From positions 372,001 through 436,000 of the forward strand of contig CP084619.1 in assembly GCA_025917655.1 (NCBI GenBank): 64,000 nucleotides of DNA, written 5' to 3'. This document shows positions 33,021 through 45,200 of this stretch, piece by piece. The notes beneath the pieces were generated by a model. It did not search any database and had not been told where the DNA came from. It saw only the letters and a program-made list of their open reading frames with translations. The position numbers and the translations under genes are program-made. This DNA comes from Chlorella sorokiniana. Its lineage: Eukaryota > Chlorophyta > Trebouxiophyceae > Chlorellales > Chlorellaceae. Numbering within the stretch: the first letter of the stretch is position 1; every line of letters begins with the position of its first letter.

Positions 33021-35001
33021 ATGGAAACCGTAGATCCAAACACTGTCCTCGCCACGATCCACACGGGACACCTACAGGTGCTATAGGGGTTGCGGATGTC
33101 TGCCATCCATCTCGGCTTGCCCCTCCGCTTCCTCCTGCGGCGGCTCATTCCCAGCGGGTCACGTGCGCAGGTAGCCAGCGTGCCCACCAGCAGCGAACCC
33201 ACCACCCCCAGCAACGAGTCCCCGCTGGGCGGCAGTCTCGATGGTGGCCTGCGGGAGTGGCTCACAGACTTGGTCTCAAGCTCTGCTAACCTCAAGGTCT
33301 ACACCAAGCTTCTGGTCAGCAATGCAGCAGCTGGTTCTGTGATCGGCAAGGTGAGAAAGGTTCACGCACAACCTGCAGTGTGGCAGGGCTTTGTCTGCTG
33401 GCTCCAACAGGGATTCACCCCCTGCTTTCCTCGTGTATGCAGGCTGGCAGCAACATTAATGATGTGCAGGCTAAGACATTCGCCCGCATCCAGCTGTCAA
33501 AGGCCAACGAGTACTTTCCAGGCACCACAGAGCGCACGCTGCTGGTCACCGGGCGCCTGAAGCAATGTGTCGCTGCCCTCGGCCTGGTTTTCACCAAGCT
33601 CCTCCGAGAGGGTGTGGCACCCTTAAGGTCAGCGTCCTTTGCATGGCAGGGCACAGACAACCTTGCTGTGTTCCTTTGTCACCCGCACATGCCTGTCAAT
33701 GATTGCAGCCCGAGGAGCAAAGCAGCAGCATCGTTCCCAAGATCAAGCAGCAGCAGTGGGCTGGAGGATGAAGACCAAGCGGCACCAGCGGCACCTCACC
33801 TGCTTGTGCGCCTGCTGGTGCCACAACCTCTGTGTGGCGTCATCATTGGGAAGCATGGCGCCACCATTCGCAACTATGCAGCAACCACCAATACAGTTAT
33901 CAGGTGAGGTGTGGCAAAACCGTGATAGTCTGCAATTTGCCTGCACAATTATCACGACCTGCAACCAACGTTATCTCCCATGCATGTCATGCAGGGTGAC
34001 ATCCAGTGAGGCAACCCAGGCGCCTGCTAGCCACCGCATAGTGACGATTGCAGGGGAGCAGGAGGGCGTCCTCAGGGTAAGTCCTGCTTATTGCCTGAAG
34101 CAAAAGATTTCCCTGACCAACAAAATTGACTGTGCTCACTGGTTCTCAACGTGTGACTATTTCCTGGCTCATCATTCCTGGTTTGACCTGCAGGCCATTG
34201 CGCTGTGTGTGTTGAAGCAGAGCGAGGACCCCAAGTTCCCCTTGTACAGTGAGCTGCCCTCCCCGGCGCTGCCAGGCATCGGAGGCCAGGGCGCGTTTGG
34301 CTCAGGCGGGCTGCACCTCATGCCACCCACGTTTGCCAGCCACCTCCACTTCATCCCCTCTGAGAGCATGAGCACCAGCCCAGGGGTCAACCCTGGAGCA
34401 ATCTTTGGCCCTGCGATGCCTCCCATGGGGCCGCACATCGGCATGCACAGCAGGGCGTCTAGCAGCCTGGTCGGTGACGGCTTCACCACTCTCACCCTGA
34501 TCCTGACTGAGGATCAGGCCAGTGTGCTGCTGGAAGAGAGCAACAGGCCGGTGGTGGAAGTTGAGCAGGTTGGTCTACACAAAAAAACGGGGACCAACGC
34601 GGTCTGCTTGCTTACCTGATGCCCTGCAGAAGTCTGGCTGAGCACTTCCATGCTCCCTTACGCAGATGACTGGCTGCCGGGTACGGCTGGAGATGATTGA
34701 TGGACCGCGCGGCGTGTTTGGCAGGCTGCTCCTGATAGGCCTGCCTGAGGCTGTGGGTTACGCACAGTGGCTTCTAGGGCAGCGGCTATCTGCAGCGGCA
34801 AGCTTCCAGCTTGGGGGTACCACGTACTACCCTTTCGGCACGCCTGCGCCAAGCACCTTCTTACCTGCAGCTGCACCTCCCCCGCCAGGCGTTGCCTTCA
34901 TGCCAGGCGGTTGGCAGCCACATGCCACTGCAGGACTGCTGCTTGCGCCGGCATTGCAGCAGCAGCAGGATGCACACGGCATGGCCATGCTCGGCGCTTG
35001 A
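33021..35001 (+). CDS. three-KH RNA-binding protein of the BTR1/NOVA type
   Basis: Seven exons (33021-33077, 33171-33350, 33443-33627, 33709-33903, 33995-34076, 34194-34568, 34666-35001) give 469 residues. KH1 starts YTKLLVSNAAAGSVIGKAGS, followed by FARIQLSKANEYFPGTTERT, nearly the plant BTR1 and animal NOVA signature. KH2 is RLLVPQPLCGVIIGKHGATI. The third KH-like unit, FTTLTLILTEDQASVLLEES, is degenerate and lacks a clear GxxG. The C-terminal tail is Pro/Ala/Gln-rich. Family members bind YCAY-type RNA and act in splicing, mRNA fate or antiviral defence; the role here is inferred only as RNA binding. TGTAA at 35089-35093. Confidence 0.87.
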
Positions 35002-35088
35002 TTCTGCTTACTGAACTGAGCTCCAAACATCAATCTATCTTACACACTCCCCTGCGCATGCTTATCAATTATCACTGTCACCCAAATT

Positions 35089-35093
35089 TGTAA
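35089..35093 (+). terminator. candidate TGTAA poly(A) signal for the KH-protein gene
   Basis: TGTAA 88 bases past the stop codon at 35001. Confidence 0.45.
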
Positions 35094-35272
35094 TGATGCA
35101 TTCGACGGGTGTATGGCCTGGCGCGGCGTCAGCAGTGCACCATCTCTGCTGTTTTGATGCCACCGTGCCATTTTTACATGAGTCTTTGTATTGACTCGCC
35201 CCTTTGGTGACACGGAGGCCGCCAAATTTTGTTCAAAGAGTTCACCCATTTCTTTAGAAGTGGGACGCGGTT

Positions 35273-38200
35273 ATGGAACTTGCCTGGCCCCGCGCAGCCA
35301 CCAGCAAAGAGTTGCGGCAAAGGGTGCGCACACTGCCGATCCAAAGTCGCTTTCCGAATGATGACTCCGAGAGCCGGCCTTCAGAGCCTGTGCGCGCAGC
35401 TTAACTTAGAAGCATTTACACGCTTGATGCATCCTCATGGCAATCATCAATGGCCGTTTCACCCGCCAATTCAGGTCCAAGACGCGAAGGTCCTTGCGGT
35501 TGGGGCAGGCGGCATAGGCTGTGAGCTCCTGAAATCGCTTGTGATGTCAGGGTTCAAGAATGTAGAAGTGGTGCGCGATGCTGACTAAATAGTTCTGAAT
35601 GCCAGGTTTTTGTGGCAGTTCTACTCATCCTCTTCTCGTTGCCTTCAGATTGACATGGACACCATTGAGACAAGCAACTTGAACCGGCAGTTCCTGTTTC
35701 GCAAGCGCCATGTGGGCCAGAGCAAATCGCTCGTGGCAGCAGAGGCAATGAAGCGCATGCGCCCTGACATCAACATCACTGCGTACCAGGTGCAATCTCT
35801 GCCGTTGCAGCAAGCATCTGCAATCAGGGATGCGATTGTTTGATTGTTGAAGCCAAGCTTCATCTCATCCCCAAAACTGCACCTTGCTTGCGCGTGTCCA
35901 GGCCAATGTGAAGGAGTCCCGCTTTGGGGTTGACTTCTTTGGCCGCTTTGACTGTGTGCTCAATGGCCTGGACAACTTGGAGGCGCGGCGCCACATCAAC
36001 CGCCTGTGCCTCGCGGCAGGTGTGCCCCTGGTGGAGTCAGGCACTGCTGGATACTTGGGTCAGGTATGCAAAGCTGAGGCATGCTCGTAACAGGCGAACC
36101 TGCTGAACTTGTCATGCATGTAAGGCCACAATGCTGCCTGCCTTCCATACAGGTCAGCGTCCATATCAAAGGCCGCACCGAGTGCTTCGAATGCCAGCCC
36201 AAACCTACCCCAAAAACGTTCCCGGTCTGCACACTGCGCAACACACCTGACAAGCCCATCCACTGCGTGGTGTGGGCAAAGGACATGCTTTTCCCGCTCT
36301 TGTTTGGCGCTTCTGAGGATTCGGATTTGAACGAGACTGCTGCTGGTGATTTTGGCATGTTTGATGGTGCTTCAGGTCCTTGAGTATCGCATACTTGCCA
36401 GGGAGCATAAATAGCCTTGTTTTTCCCCGGGTTTGGTTTTCACCATGCCGCCTTTCTTGTATTGTGCAGAAGGCGGCTCGGAAGCTGCCTCGACAGCAGA
36501 AGACCCAATCTTCTACAGAAGGCGACATGGCGAGGGCAGCCGGCTGTATGCACAGCGCGTATTCAGGCAGCTGTACTGCACGAAAATAGAAGAGCTGCAG
36601 AGCATGGAGGACCTGTGGACCAACAGACCTCCGCCGCAACCTCTTGACCTTGATGCCATCCTGGCATCTGCCGATGATGGGGCTGCTCAGTGCCCTGCGC
36701 CAGTGGTGGACGCATCAGGCAGCGCCTGCAAGGCGCTGGGACTCGACAACGCACATGCTGTGTGGGCAGTCAGGGACAATGCCTTGGTTTTTTTGCAAGC
36801 TATAGAGATGTTCCTGGACAGCAGAACAGATGAGCTGGGCTCGGCGCAGGTGAGAGCTTCTGGCAATTCCTGTGTGTGAACAGTTCCTGCACTGGAAACC
36901 TGCTTAGTGTGCACTGCTGAGCATCCCTTGATGTGTTGTGCAGTTTGATAAAGATGATGCACTCGCTGTGGAGTTTGTAACAGCTGCGGCCAACCTGCGC
37001 GCTGCCTGCTATAACATACCGCGGCAGAGCTTGTTCGACACGAAAGTGAGCATTTTTATTTGAGCGCCTGTGTTGCCCGATACGTCGTGCGACCGGCCCC
37101 TTTCCTGCTTGCCAATTCAAGTCTCCAGCTCAATTGTGTAGGGCATGGCTGGCAACATCATTCACGCCATTGCCACCACCAACGCAATTGTGTCGGGCCT
37201 CATTGTGATTGAGGCGCTGAAACTGCTGGGGGCACGCTGGATGCGTGCCAGACCACTTTTCTACACCAGCAGGTGAGTGGAGCAGGTGCAGGTACGAGGG
37301 AGCACCTCGTGACAGCTCACCCCGCTGCCTGTCCTGTCGTGCAATGGCTCCCACTGCGGCCTTGCACCGCAGGTGTCTGGCAGCAAGCGGCTTGCATCCC
37401 GCATGGCAGCACTGGAGCCCAATGCCGCATGCCTTGTGTGCGGCACAGCCCAGGCGCAGCTGGCTGTTGACACGAACAGGATGACGCTACAGCAGTTGGT
37501 GGACAAGGTCAGCTGGGGGTTAACACAAGGTTAATGACCATGTCGTGTTTTGCTTGCCTGTATGCCACGCCACGGTCAGCCCGCCCAGTGGTAGGTGTTT
37601 CCAGCCTCGGCACCGCTGCGGATGCTTGCAGGTGTTGAAAGGTCGGCTGTCACTGCTGGCGCCCTCGGTGCGGTGCGGCACGTTTAATTACGAGGAAGGC
37701 GAGGGCTTGGAGGAGGATGAGGTGCGAGTGTGCCCAGCTAGCACCGTGGCCATCAAACAAGCGCTGCTCTGCGCTACCCTGTCCCATGACGTGTGCTGCC
37801 AAGCTGATGCCCCTCTGCAGGTGGCCCTGAACCAGGCGCTGCTGCCGCGTGTTCTGGCCAAGCTGCCCAGCGGCGGCGTGGTACACAACAGCATCCTCGA
37901 CATCGACGACCAGGAGCAGTGCTTCAAGGCGCAGCTGGTCATACACCACAGGGCGAGCTCCTGCGGCTTGCCACGGCCATATGGGTGGTGTTTGGTTTAC
38001 CTTGCAAAGAGATAGCTGCTTAAAAAATAGTTGTCAATGAACTTGTTTTTATTGGCTTTGATTGTGTGCAGGAGGCATGGGACGAGGAGCAGCACCCCGA
38101 CCGGTTTGAGCTGAGCGGCGCGCTGCCTACAGCAGAAGCAGCGACGGCCGCGGAAGCTGTACCTGCGGCAGCAAGCAATGCGGGGCTGACACCTGCCGGT

Positions 38201-38540
38201 GCTGACCAGCCGGCAGCGCGCACTGACGAGCAGGGGGCAGGGGACCATGTGGTGTTGTTGGTTTCAAGTGATGGGGAGGATGTCACAGAAGCGGCAACTG
38301 CAGGTGATGTCACAGCAGATCCACAAAGGAAACTCAGTGTGCGGGAAGCACATGCAGTGACCTGGTGTGCTCCTCCTCCTCGGTGTTGCTGCAGAGGACA
38401 GAGGCAAGCGCAAGGCGCGCGAGGCAACGGATGACGGCGCTGGTGGCGCAGTCAAGCGCACGCGTACTGTGCGGCAGGGTGGAGGGGTGCACATGGCTGC
38501 TGGGGAGGATGATGTGGTGGACTTGCTAAACTCTGACTAA
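35273..38540 (+). CDS. UBA2: SUMO-activating enzyme subunit 2 (UBA2/SAE2)
   Basis: Catalytic half of the SUMO E1: adenylates SUMO and carries it as a thioester. Thirteen exons give 669 residues in frame. The nucleotide fold is [20 protein letters not shown] then [20 protein letters not shown]. The crossover [20 protein letters not shown] leads to [20 protein letters not shown] and the zinc site [18 protein letters not shown]. The active cysteine is the C of [16 protein letters not shown], followed by [20 protein letters not shown] and [20 protein letters not shown] are diagnostic. The ubiquitin-fold domain and a lysine/arginine-rich tail ([24 protein letters not shown]) follow, a likely nuclear signal. 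The short first exon (35273-35323) is the least certain. The intron at 37953-38071 begins GC (AGG|GCGAGC). Confidence 0.92.
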
Positions 38541-38564
38541 GGCAGCGCATGGCAGAAGCTGGTG

Positions 38565-38569
38565 TGTAA
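38565..38569 (+). terminator. candidate TGTAA poly(A) signal for UBA2
   Basis: TGTAA 25 bases past the UBA2 stop codon. Confidence 0.5.
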
Positions 38570-38689
38570 CAAGCCTTGACAAGCCTGCCATCGTCGACGT
38601 TGAAGTACAGGACCTATGGACCAACAGGGCAGCAGCATGGTTGTTTGTTGTGTATGCGTGGTTGGGGGTGGAATGGGGATTCCCTGGCA

Positions 38690-39741
38690 AAAGGCATGGC
38701 AGCACCTACATATCGTCATGCTGCTGGCAGTCATACCTTGTCACAGGCAGATAAAGCTTGCCCCCGCTGCAAGACCCTCCCCAGGGACCTGGCCAGCCCC
38801 TCAACACTTCTGTACCCTTCCTTTCCTACCGTTGGTCTTGTTCAACACCACCACTCTCCAAGGATCGCTCCCCTATGCACGCCTGGCAGTGCACCTAGCA
38901 TGCCAGAGGAAAACCGCAGTTAAATGCACCCAGGCAAAAAGCGCTGCAGCAGCATGCGCGACTTCTTTCAGCAGCGCGCCTGCCTCAGGCGCTGGGACAC
39001 CAACCGCTGCAGGCGAAGCTGATGCAAGAGATGGTGAAGAAGAGGATCGCGCTTTGCCACCCCCAAGCTGGGGTTGGCAACGCCTTGGTAAGCAGCGGCA
39101 GTAACACCAGCCGCGAGGGGCGGCGGCCACGAAAAGTTTGCGTGGCTGCTGGGGCCACCCTCGAAAACTCTTGCCGTTGTTGTGGTCGCCGAGAAGTGCA
39201 GCATAATTGGCGGTGCTCCACCTCCGTGGCGGCATGTTGGAGGAGCTGGGTGTCTCCCTGCTTGATCCGTTGAATGGCCCAATGATAAGTTGCCGCATTT
39301 GAGAATGTACACGCACTGCCGCAACAGCAAGTGACAGCCAGCGCAGTGTGCATCGGCATTGCCCATGCCTATGACAAGTGACAGCCCGCATCCTCCACCC
39401 CATCCACTTCCCCACTACCCCCGGTTGCTGCACAAGCCTGGAACTGCAACCGCCGCATCCCTAAACATCCTGAAGCGCAAGGCGGCGGACAAAAAGCACC
39501 CGAACGCGCTGGAGCGTCCCAGGTAGCCGCAGACAGCCCCAAGGCCGTCAAGAGCTGGAGGCGGCGTCGAGCTGCTGGAAGCAATGGCTGCAGCGGCAAG
39601 CAGGGGGAAAGGGGGACCTGCAGACGACCATTGTACAGCAGCAGCAGCGGCAGCAGGCGGCAGAACTTGTGCGTGTGTGTTCTGGCCGAGGAGGAAGCAG
39701 TGCAAACACCGCCAGCGCCACAGGCGACAGGGCCAAAGTGA
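38690..39741 (+). other. unresolved, possibly coding region
   Basis: Several exon-like fragments on the + strand cannot be joined with confidence. They are KACPRCKTLPRDL near 38757-38795, GEADARDGEEEDRALPPPSW near 39016-39075 with a GTAAGC donor after it, LHLRGGMLEELGVSLLDPLN near 39216-39275, and ASLNILKRKAADKKHPNALE near 39450-39510 with a GTAGCC donor after it. CAG-repeat-rich sequence from 39590 gives Gln, Ala or Ser runs depending on frame. A TGTAA near 39784 would fit a + strand 3' end. A small nuclear gene is plausible; the product is unknown. Confidence 0.28.
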
Positions 39742-39817
39742 AGTGTCGCTGTTGTGATGTAGCCCATACACAGTGCGTGTATGCTGTAACGAATAGGTGA
39801 TTTACACAATACATGAT

Positions 39818-39822
39818 TTACA
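39818..39822 (-). terminator. candidate TGTAA poly(A) signal for the LHC gene
   Basis: TTACA on the + strand, 35-39 bases past the LHC stop chosen here; a second copy lies at 39802-39806. Confidence 0.5.
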
Positions 39823-39856
39823 CGCAGTGTCGCCCATACGCAGTCAAGGGGCCCAT

Positions 39857-41489
39857 TCAGGCCAGGGTGGAGGCGTAGCTGCAAGGGAGGGTAAACCAAA
39901 GTGTCGTATTAATGAGGTGCGACTAAAACCCGTATGAGGTTACACACGGGATGGCCTGCAAACCCCTGCTCGTCCCCGTACTTACATGGCGTAGAAGTTC
40001 TGCTCGCCGGGCTCCTCAAGGTGCGTGAGGAGGTTATCCAGGGGGCCCTTGCCAGTCACAATGGCCTGCAGCAAAAGGGGAAGGAAGCAGATTTTGTGAA
40101 GCACAATCTCCATACTTTTGCAAGGACGTCCACTTTAATGCACTTCGCGTCGGGCGGGAGCGCCATCAGGCAGGAAGCTAGCAGGCACCCAGCACACCCG
40201 CCGTACAACCCACACCTGCACGAAGAAGCCCAGCATGGAGAGCATGGCAAGGCGGCCGTTCTTGATCTCCTTGACCTTCAGCTCCGCCAGGGTGTCGGGG
40301 TCGTCAGCCAGGCCCAGGGGGTCAAAGGCGCCGCCTGCGGAAGCGCACGCAACACAAACATTGTGAGCATGCTGCTCTGCTACACTGAGCAAAACGAAGT
40401 CTCTTGCCATCAAGGCAGCCAACTATCTGAGCAGACCCGGCACCCTGCTCTGCGCACCGGGGTACAGGCTGTCCTGACCCTCGCCGAAGCCGTTGGGGCC
40501 CTCGCCGTTGGCACGGTAGATCTCCACAGCGCCCATCAGCAGCACCTGGACCACCAGGGTGGCCACGATGCTCTGCGCATGCACCAGGCCGGGGTTGCCC
40601 AGGTAGTTGAGGCCGCCGTCCTCGAAGATCTGGGCGCCGGCCTTGAACCAGACGGCCTCGCCAAACTCCACGCCGCTGTACTTCTGCAGCACCTCGGGAA
40701 GATGCTGCACAGCACAGGGCAGGGTGGCATGGTAGCAAGTAAGTAGGAGTCGTATGCAGGCGGGCCATGGCAGCAAGGCTGCTGGGTTGTCAAGCATGCA
40801 TGGCAGGCCTGCTGGTATGTGCTGGCAGCGTCTCATGCCCAAGAGGGCCCCGCCTCGCCACCCCGCGAACCGCAGCCCACCCCATCCCCTCTCACCAGCC
40901 CAGGGCGCCAAGCATGGCCCAGCGGGCGTGGATGACCTCCACGGTGCGGTAGCGCTTGAAGGTCTCGGGGTCAGCAGACAGGCCAGAGGTGTCCCAGCCG
41001 TAGTCGCCAGGGAACTCGCCAGTCAGGTAGGAGGGAACCAGGCCATCAGAGAAGGGGCCCAGGAACTTGGGCCGGTCAGGGCCGTACCACACACTGTCGC
41101 TCTTCACGGGCTTGGCCTGAGAGCAGGAAGGGGCAGGATAGGGATGAGGCGAGGGGGCCAGCCTCAACAGCATATCACGCTGGCGCCCGCCGCAATATCC
41201 TGCTAGGCAGCTGCACCCAAGCCTCATCGCACACCACTGTGAACACACACCTTGACGGTGCGGCGCATGGTGGTGGTGCGGCGCTGCAGGGGGGGGACAG
41301 GAGAGGATGATGGGTGGGATAGGCAACCCTATCGGCCCGCCGAACAGCGGTCGCCCAAGGCGCGAAGGTTTACGACAACCATGGAGTTACAGCAGAAGGT
41401 GCAGATCCAGAGCTGTGCGAAAGCTGCTGCGGCCCCCTCACCGTTGCACCGGCCACGACGGCCGTGCGGGCGGCTGCGACAGTCTGCAT
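39857..41489 (-). CDS. light-harvesting chlorophyll a/b-binding protein (LHCII type)
   Basis: Thylakoid antenna apoprotein with three membrane helices. The N-terminus is a transit-like [15 protein letters not shown] spliced to [11 protein letters not shown]. Then come [16 protein letters not shown], the first helix with the chlorophyll ligands [56 protein letters not shown], and the third helix [20 protein letters not shown]. The segment before the second helix needs one extra base in the GGG at 40696-40698 to read [13 protein letters not shown] conventional stop occurs at 39982, but its TAA overlaps a perfect GTAAGT donor. Splicing to a tgcag acceptor near 39880 gives a C-terminus ending YASTLA, with TGTAA signals in the right place; that model is used here. 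The exact LHC class is not assigned. Confidence 0.9.
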
Positions 41490-42226
41490 ATCTCTGACGG
41501 CTAGGTGAACCTTGGGGGACAGGCCAAACTCAAGGATAGGGAGGAAGTTGCCGTGCCAGCCTCTTGAGGAGAGATTAGCTTGGGGATTGCGGCAGTACGT
41601 CGCGGTACAGATCGGAAGAAAGAAGCCCCAGTGCACTCCTCGCTGTTTCATTTTCTTGAGTACGCTTCGAACATGCCATGTTTGTTCGAAGCAATCTTCT
41701 TGGCGATCCCAAACTCTGACGTGGTGTTCGGGTGGTTGCAAGGTTTGCGAGTTGCCGTCCCTTGTACAGGCAGCAGAGCTGACATGACGCTCAATTTCAA
41801 CGGGCCGATAGTTTCAGTGGCCAGTAAATGATTAGCTTAGGAGACGAACACCTGCACGAAGCGAGTCCTGCTGCGCCAAGCACGTTGCTGTGCAGTTCGG
41901 CTGGTTCTTCTTCAAGCTTCTTTGATTCGGACACCGCAATGAGGCTTGCTTGAAGACACGCTCAAAACACTCCAGAGGCCATCCTATGTGGGAGGTCTTT
42001 GCACGAAGGCCCAAACCTGACTTCAAATCGGCGAGCGTTCGTTCCACAAATCCGGCTTCCGTGTGTGCCTCGCAAACCGTATGTGCTGAGGTGGTTGTAC
42101 CGCCTCGTAACCACTGGCAACCGCCCTTCCTAGCGTGAGCACAGCAGCAACAGTCATCGCGAAACTTAGCGTCGTAGCGGGGTTCCTGCACACCGGCGCT
42201 GCTGTGACCGGCGCCTTCCCGGGCCC
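41490..42226. promoter_or_regulatory. divergent promoter region, LHC / GT77 gene
   Basis: 737 bp between divergent start codons. It contains a perfect 10-bp inverted repeat (41664-41692). Open frames here show no family similarity and were not called. Confidence 0.5.
41664..41692. repeat. perfect 10-bp inverted repeat upstream of the LHC gene
   Basis: GCTTCGAACA at 41664-41673 and its exact reverse complement TGTTCGAAGC at 41683-41692, with a 9-base spacer. Each arm contains a TTCGAA palindrome. It lies about 175-200 bp upstream of the LHC start codon. Confidence 0.85.
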
Positions 42227-45200
42227 ATGGCGCTCTTTAGAGTCGTGAACCGTAAGGTGAGATGCACTCAAGCACCTCGACAGAGCGGTCAACGGTTGCA
42301 GTGGGCTGCCATCGGCTGTGCCCCCTGGCTGCCACAAACGAAGCCATGCAAGAGATGTGCAGCGGTGCCCTGGCTTGCCCTCCGCTTTGTAGGCGGCTTG
42401 GTCCTCCTATCCTCTCTGGTGCCTCGGCGCCACGTTGGGCATATCATCCATCATAGCCTTGTTCCTCGTCATCGGCCAGGATCCTGTGAGGACAACCCTG
42501 CAGGTTCACAGCGTCACGGCTGCATTCCTTCAGATCGTCGGAGGCTTGACAGACCTTGCAGCCAGCATGGACGCCACGTTTCGTGCAGCATCGCAGAATG
42601 CAACCGCCCTGCGCCTGGCAGAATTACAAGCAGCGTATGATGGGCTGCCTTGCAACGCTAGCGGGTACTGCAGCCTGGGGCAGACGCGCGTATGGCGTGG
42701 TGACATTGCCACCAACGACGCCATGCGAGAGATGTTAGCAGCGGTGTCCTACAGAAAGGAGGTGCACTGTCAGAAGCGAGCAGGCTGGATAGGCTGGGTT
42801 TTGCAAGCGCCATTGCTGTGGTTGCCCTGTGCAGATCATCTTCACTGTGAGTAACCTCGGCGGTTACCACCTTGAGCTGGCTATGAACGTGATCAGGAGC
42901 GCTGAGGCTCAGGGTGAGGAGGGTCACTGACCCCGTAAGCATCTAAAGATGCAGCAAAATCAGCTGATTGTCAGCCGATGATTGCGAGGTGCAAGGAGGC
43001 AGTTGCAAAGGCTCTGCCCTTATGATTGCAGGGTATGGGCATTCATTCATCCTTGTTGGCGAAGCAACAGATTGCGACCGTATCCCGCCGCCCTTCAACG
43101 ACACTACATCTTGGTATGTGTGAACATGCGTTGAGGCTAGTGGTTGCTGGGGCAAAGAGCCTGGGTTCAGCTTGGAGAAAGCTATCAAATTTATGGGTTC
43201 TGTTTTGGCATGCTGCAGCGTTTGGGACACATCTCCCATTCAAGGGATGTCGATAGCATACAATCTGTACATGAAGCGATGGTGAGAGCATGCTGCAGGG
43301 GATGCAAGTTGACACTGTGTTTCCTAGGACATCACCGCTTTATGGTGCCTCTGCAGGATGCTGTTTGCCCGCGCGGCACGAATGGGGTACAACCCACTTT
43401 CCCTAGATTCGGATACAATGCTAGTAGGAGACATATATTCCTTCACTAAATCCCCAGTATTCTCTTCCTTCAATGCCTTATTTCAGGACGACGGAGGCGG
43501 TATTAATTGCGGCGTGGCAATGATACAAGTGAGTGCATTTGTTGTTGCAGTGAGGACACCACATGCCACGGATCGCAACTTTGCTGAGTTAGGCTTCTGA
43601 ATTGGCCAGGCCTAATGCCAAGTGTTATGCTTGTGACGTGACTGGCCGAGCAAGGTTTGAGAGGTGTATAATTGTGCATTGTTGCGGTCTTACGCAGAAC
43701 GCGCATCCCTCCGGTCCAACAGTCTGGATGGCGGTTGAGCATGTCTACCGCACAGCACGGTAGGCTAGCTGCAATCTCGTTTTAGCCCCCTGCCCTCACT
43801 ATCTTCTCATTGTTGCAGACAGAGGGAAGATCCAGAGCATATGAAAAAGGTTTACAAGGATAACTGGGATCCAGTTTTTGATACTTGGTGAGAAATCGCC
43901 TACGCCGCTGCCTCCCCCTGGCACCACCAAACCCAATTTCTCACCTGCCTTTGTGTTGCTAATGCGACCTCTACACCTTGATACCAGGGAGCAAGTGTTC
44001 TGGAACGACATGGTGAGCTCCTTCAAGCTTTGAGCTACCATGTTACAACTAAGAAGCATGTGTTGTGGTTGACAATCTGCGCTTGCTCATTGCAGCTCAG
44101 TAGCGTGGCCACAGGCCGCCCTTCACACTTTGTGCGGCATAAGACCCCTGACGAATGGCTGGAGGTGAGGAGATCAGGCTGGGCTGTGAACCAGGCAAAG
44201 TCGTGTTTGGTTTTCCTCGTGGGTTTTGAACCGAGCAGTTGGCATGCTCGTGATATGGTTTTCCTCGTGGGTTTTGAACCGAACAATTGGCATGCAGGAG
44301 AGTGGAGCCTACAGGTGGGTGTGAGGATAATGCGGCTCGATACCCCTTCATAGGCAACATGGTGTTTGATGCCCCGGTCTTTCACCTACAGTTTCGTGCG
44401 AAAAGTACGCTTTAGTGACCTTACGTGGCCTTCTGAATGGATCAACGTGAGCTGTGGGTTGTTGCTTCACGAAACTGCACAGCAGTTGACAGATTAATCG
44501 GCAACCATTGCTTTGCAGCGCACAGGCGCAGAGAAAGGAGCCCTGCGCGTAATGACAAATCTGACATTGCCCATCTTGGACGGTGCTGAGGGACAGGCCT
44601 GGTGGCAGTCTCATCAAAAGTGGTTTTACGGGCCCAATGAAGGCAAATTTTCTGCACACTGGCTGGAGGTGAGCTAATGGAGTACAAGAAAGGTGAAGTA
44701 TAACGAGCAGCATTTGGTCAAAGGCAATCATCCAGTATCTGGGGTTAACCATGGGTTTTGGCAAAGGCTGGCAGTTTGCAGGCTTGCTGACTCCCCACAG
44801 GCGCTCCCCACCTGGGCAGCACATTGTTTCACTGTGTTCCGTGCAGCTCATCCGCGCTGCCGTGGATGCACCCCTTTATGAGCTTGGCAAACCATGGACG
44901 CCTATAGAGCTGCCTGTCGAGAACTACACGTTTCTACCCTGCTGGTTCACATGCGCGTTTGCTTTCAGAGGCGTCCAGGGATACTGGGCCGTGAAGCCTC
45001 CAGCCGCGGTGGGACACCCGTTTGCTCATTGATCCTGGGTGTCCCGCAGCTTTTCATTCCAATGTTGATAACACATGACTGCGCAGGTGGTACTGCATAA
45101 TGTGTACATGCCTATTAACCCGGGCAATTGGAAGGCCTACACCTTCAAGGGATCCCGCCTGTAAGCATGTTGCATCCCAGCAGCCCCTGCAAGTTGCCAC

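Noticed and set aside
39590-39665. Runs of Gln, Ala or Ser as a possible homopolymer-rich protein
   Set aside because: The runs come from CAG-type repeats and appear in all frames, so they do not identify a coding frame by themselves.
41580-41831. 83-codon + strand open frame upstream of the LHC gene
   Set aside because: No ATG-supported, family-like or spliced structure; it contains the inverted repeat and is more likely promoter sequence.
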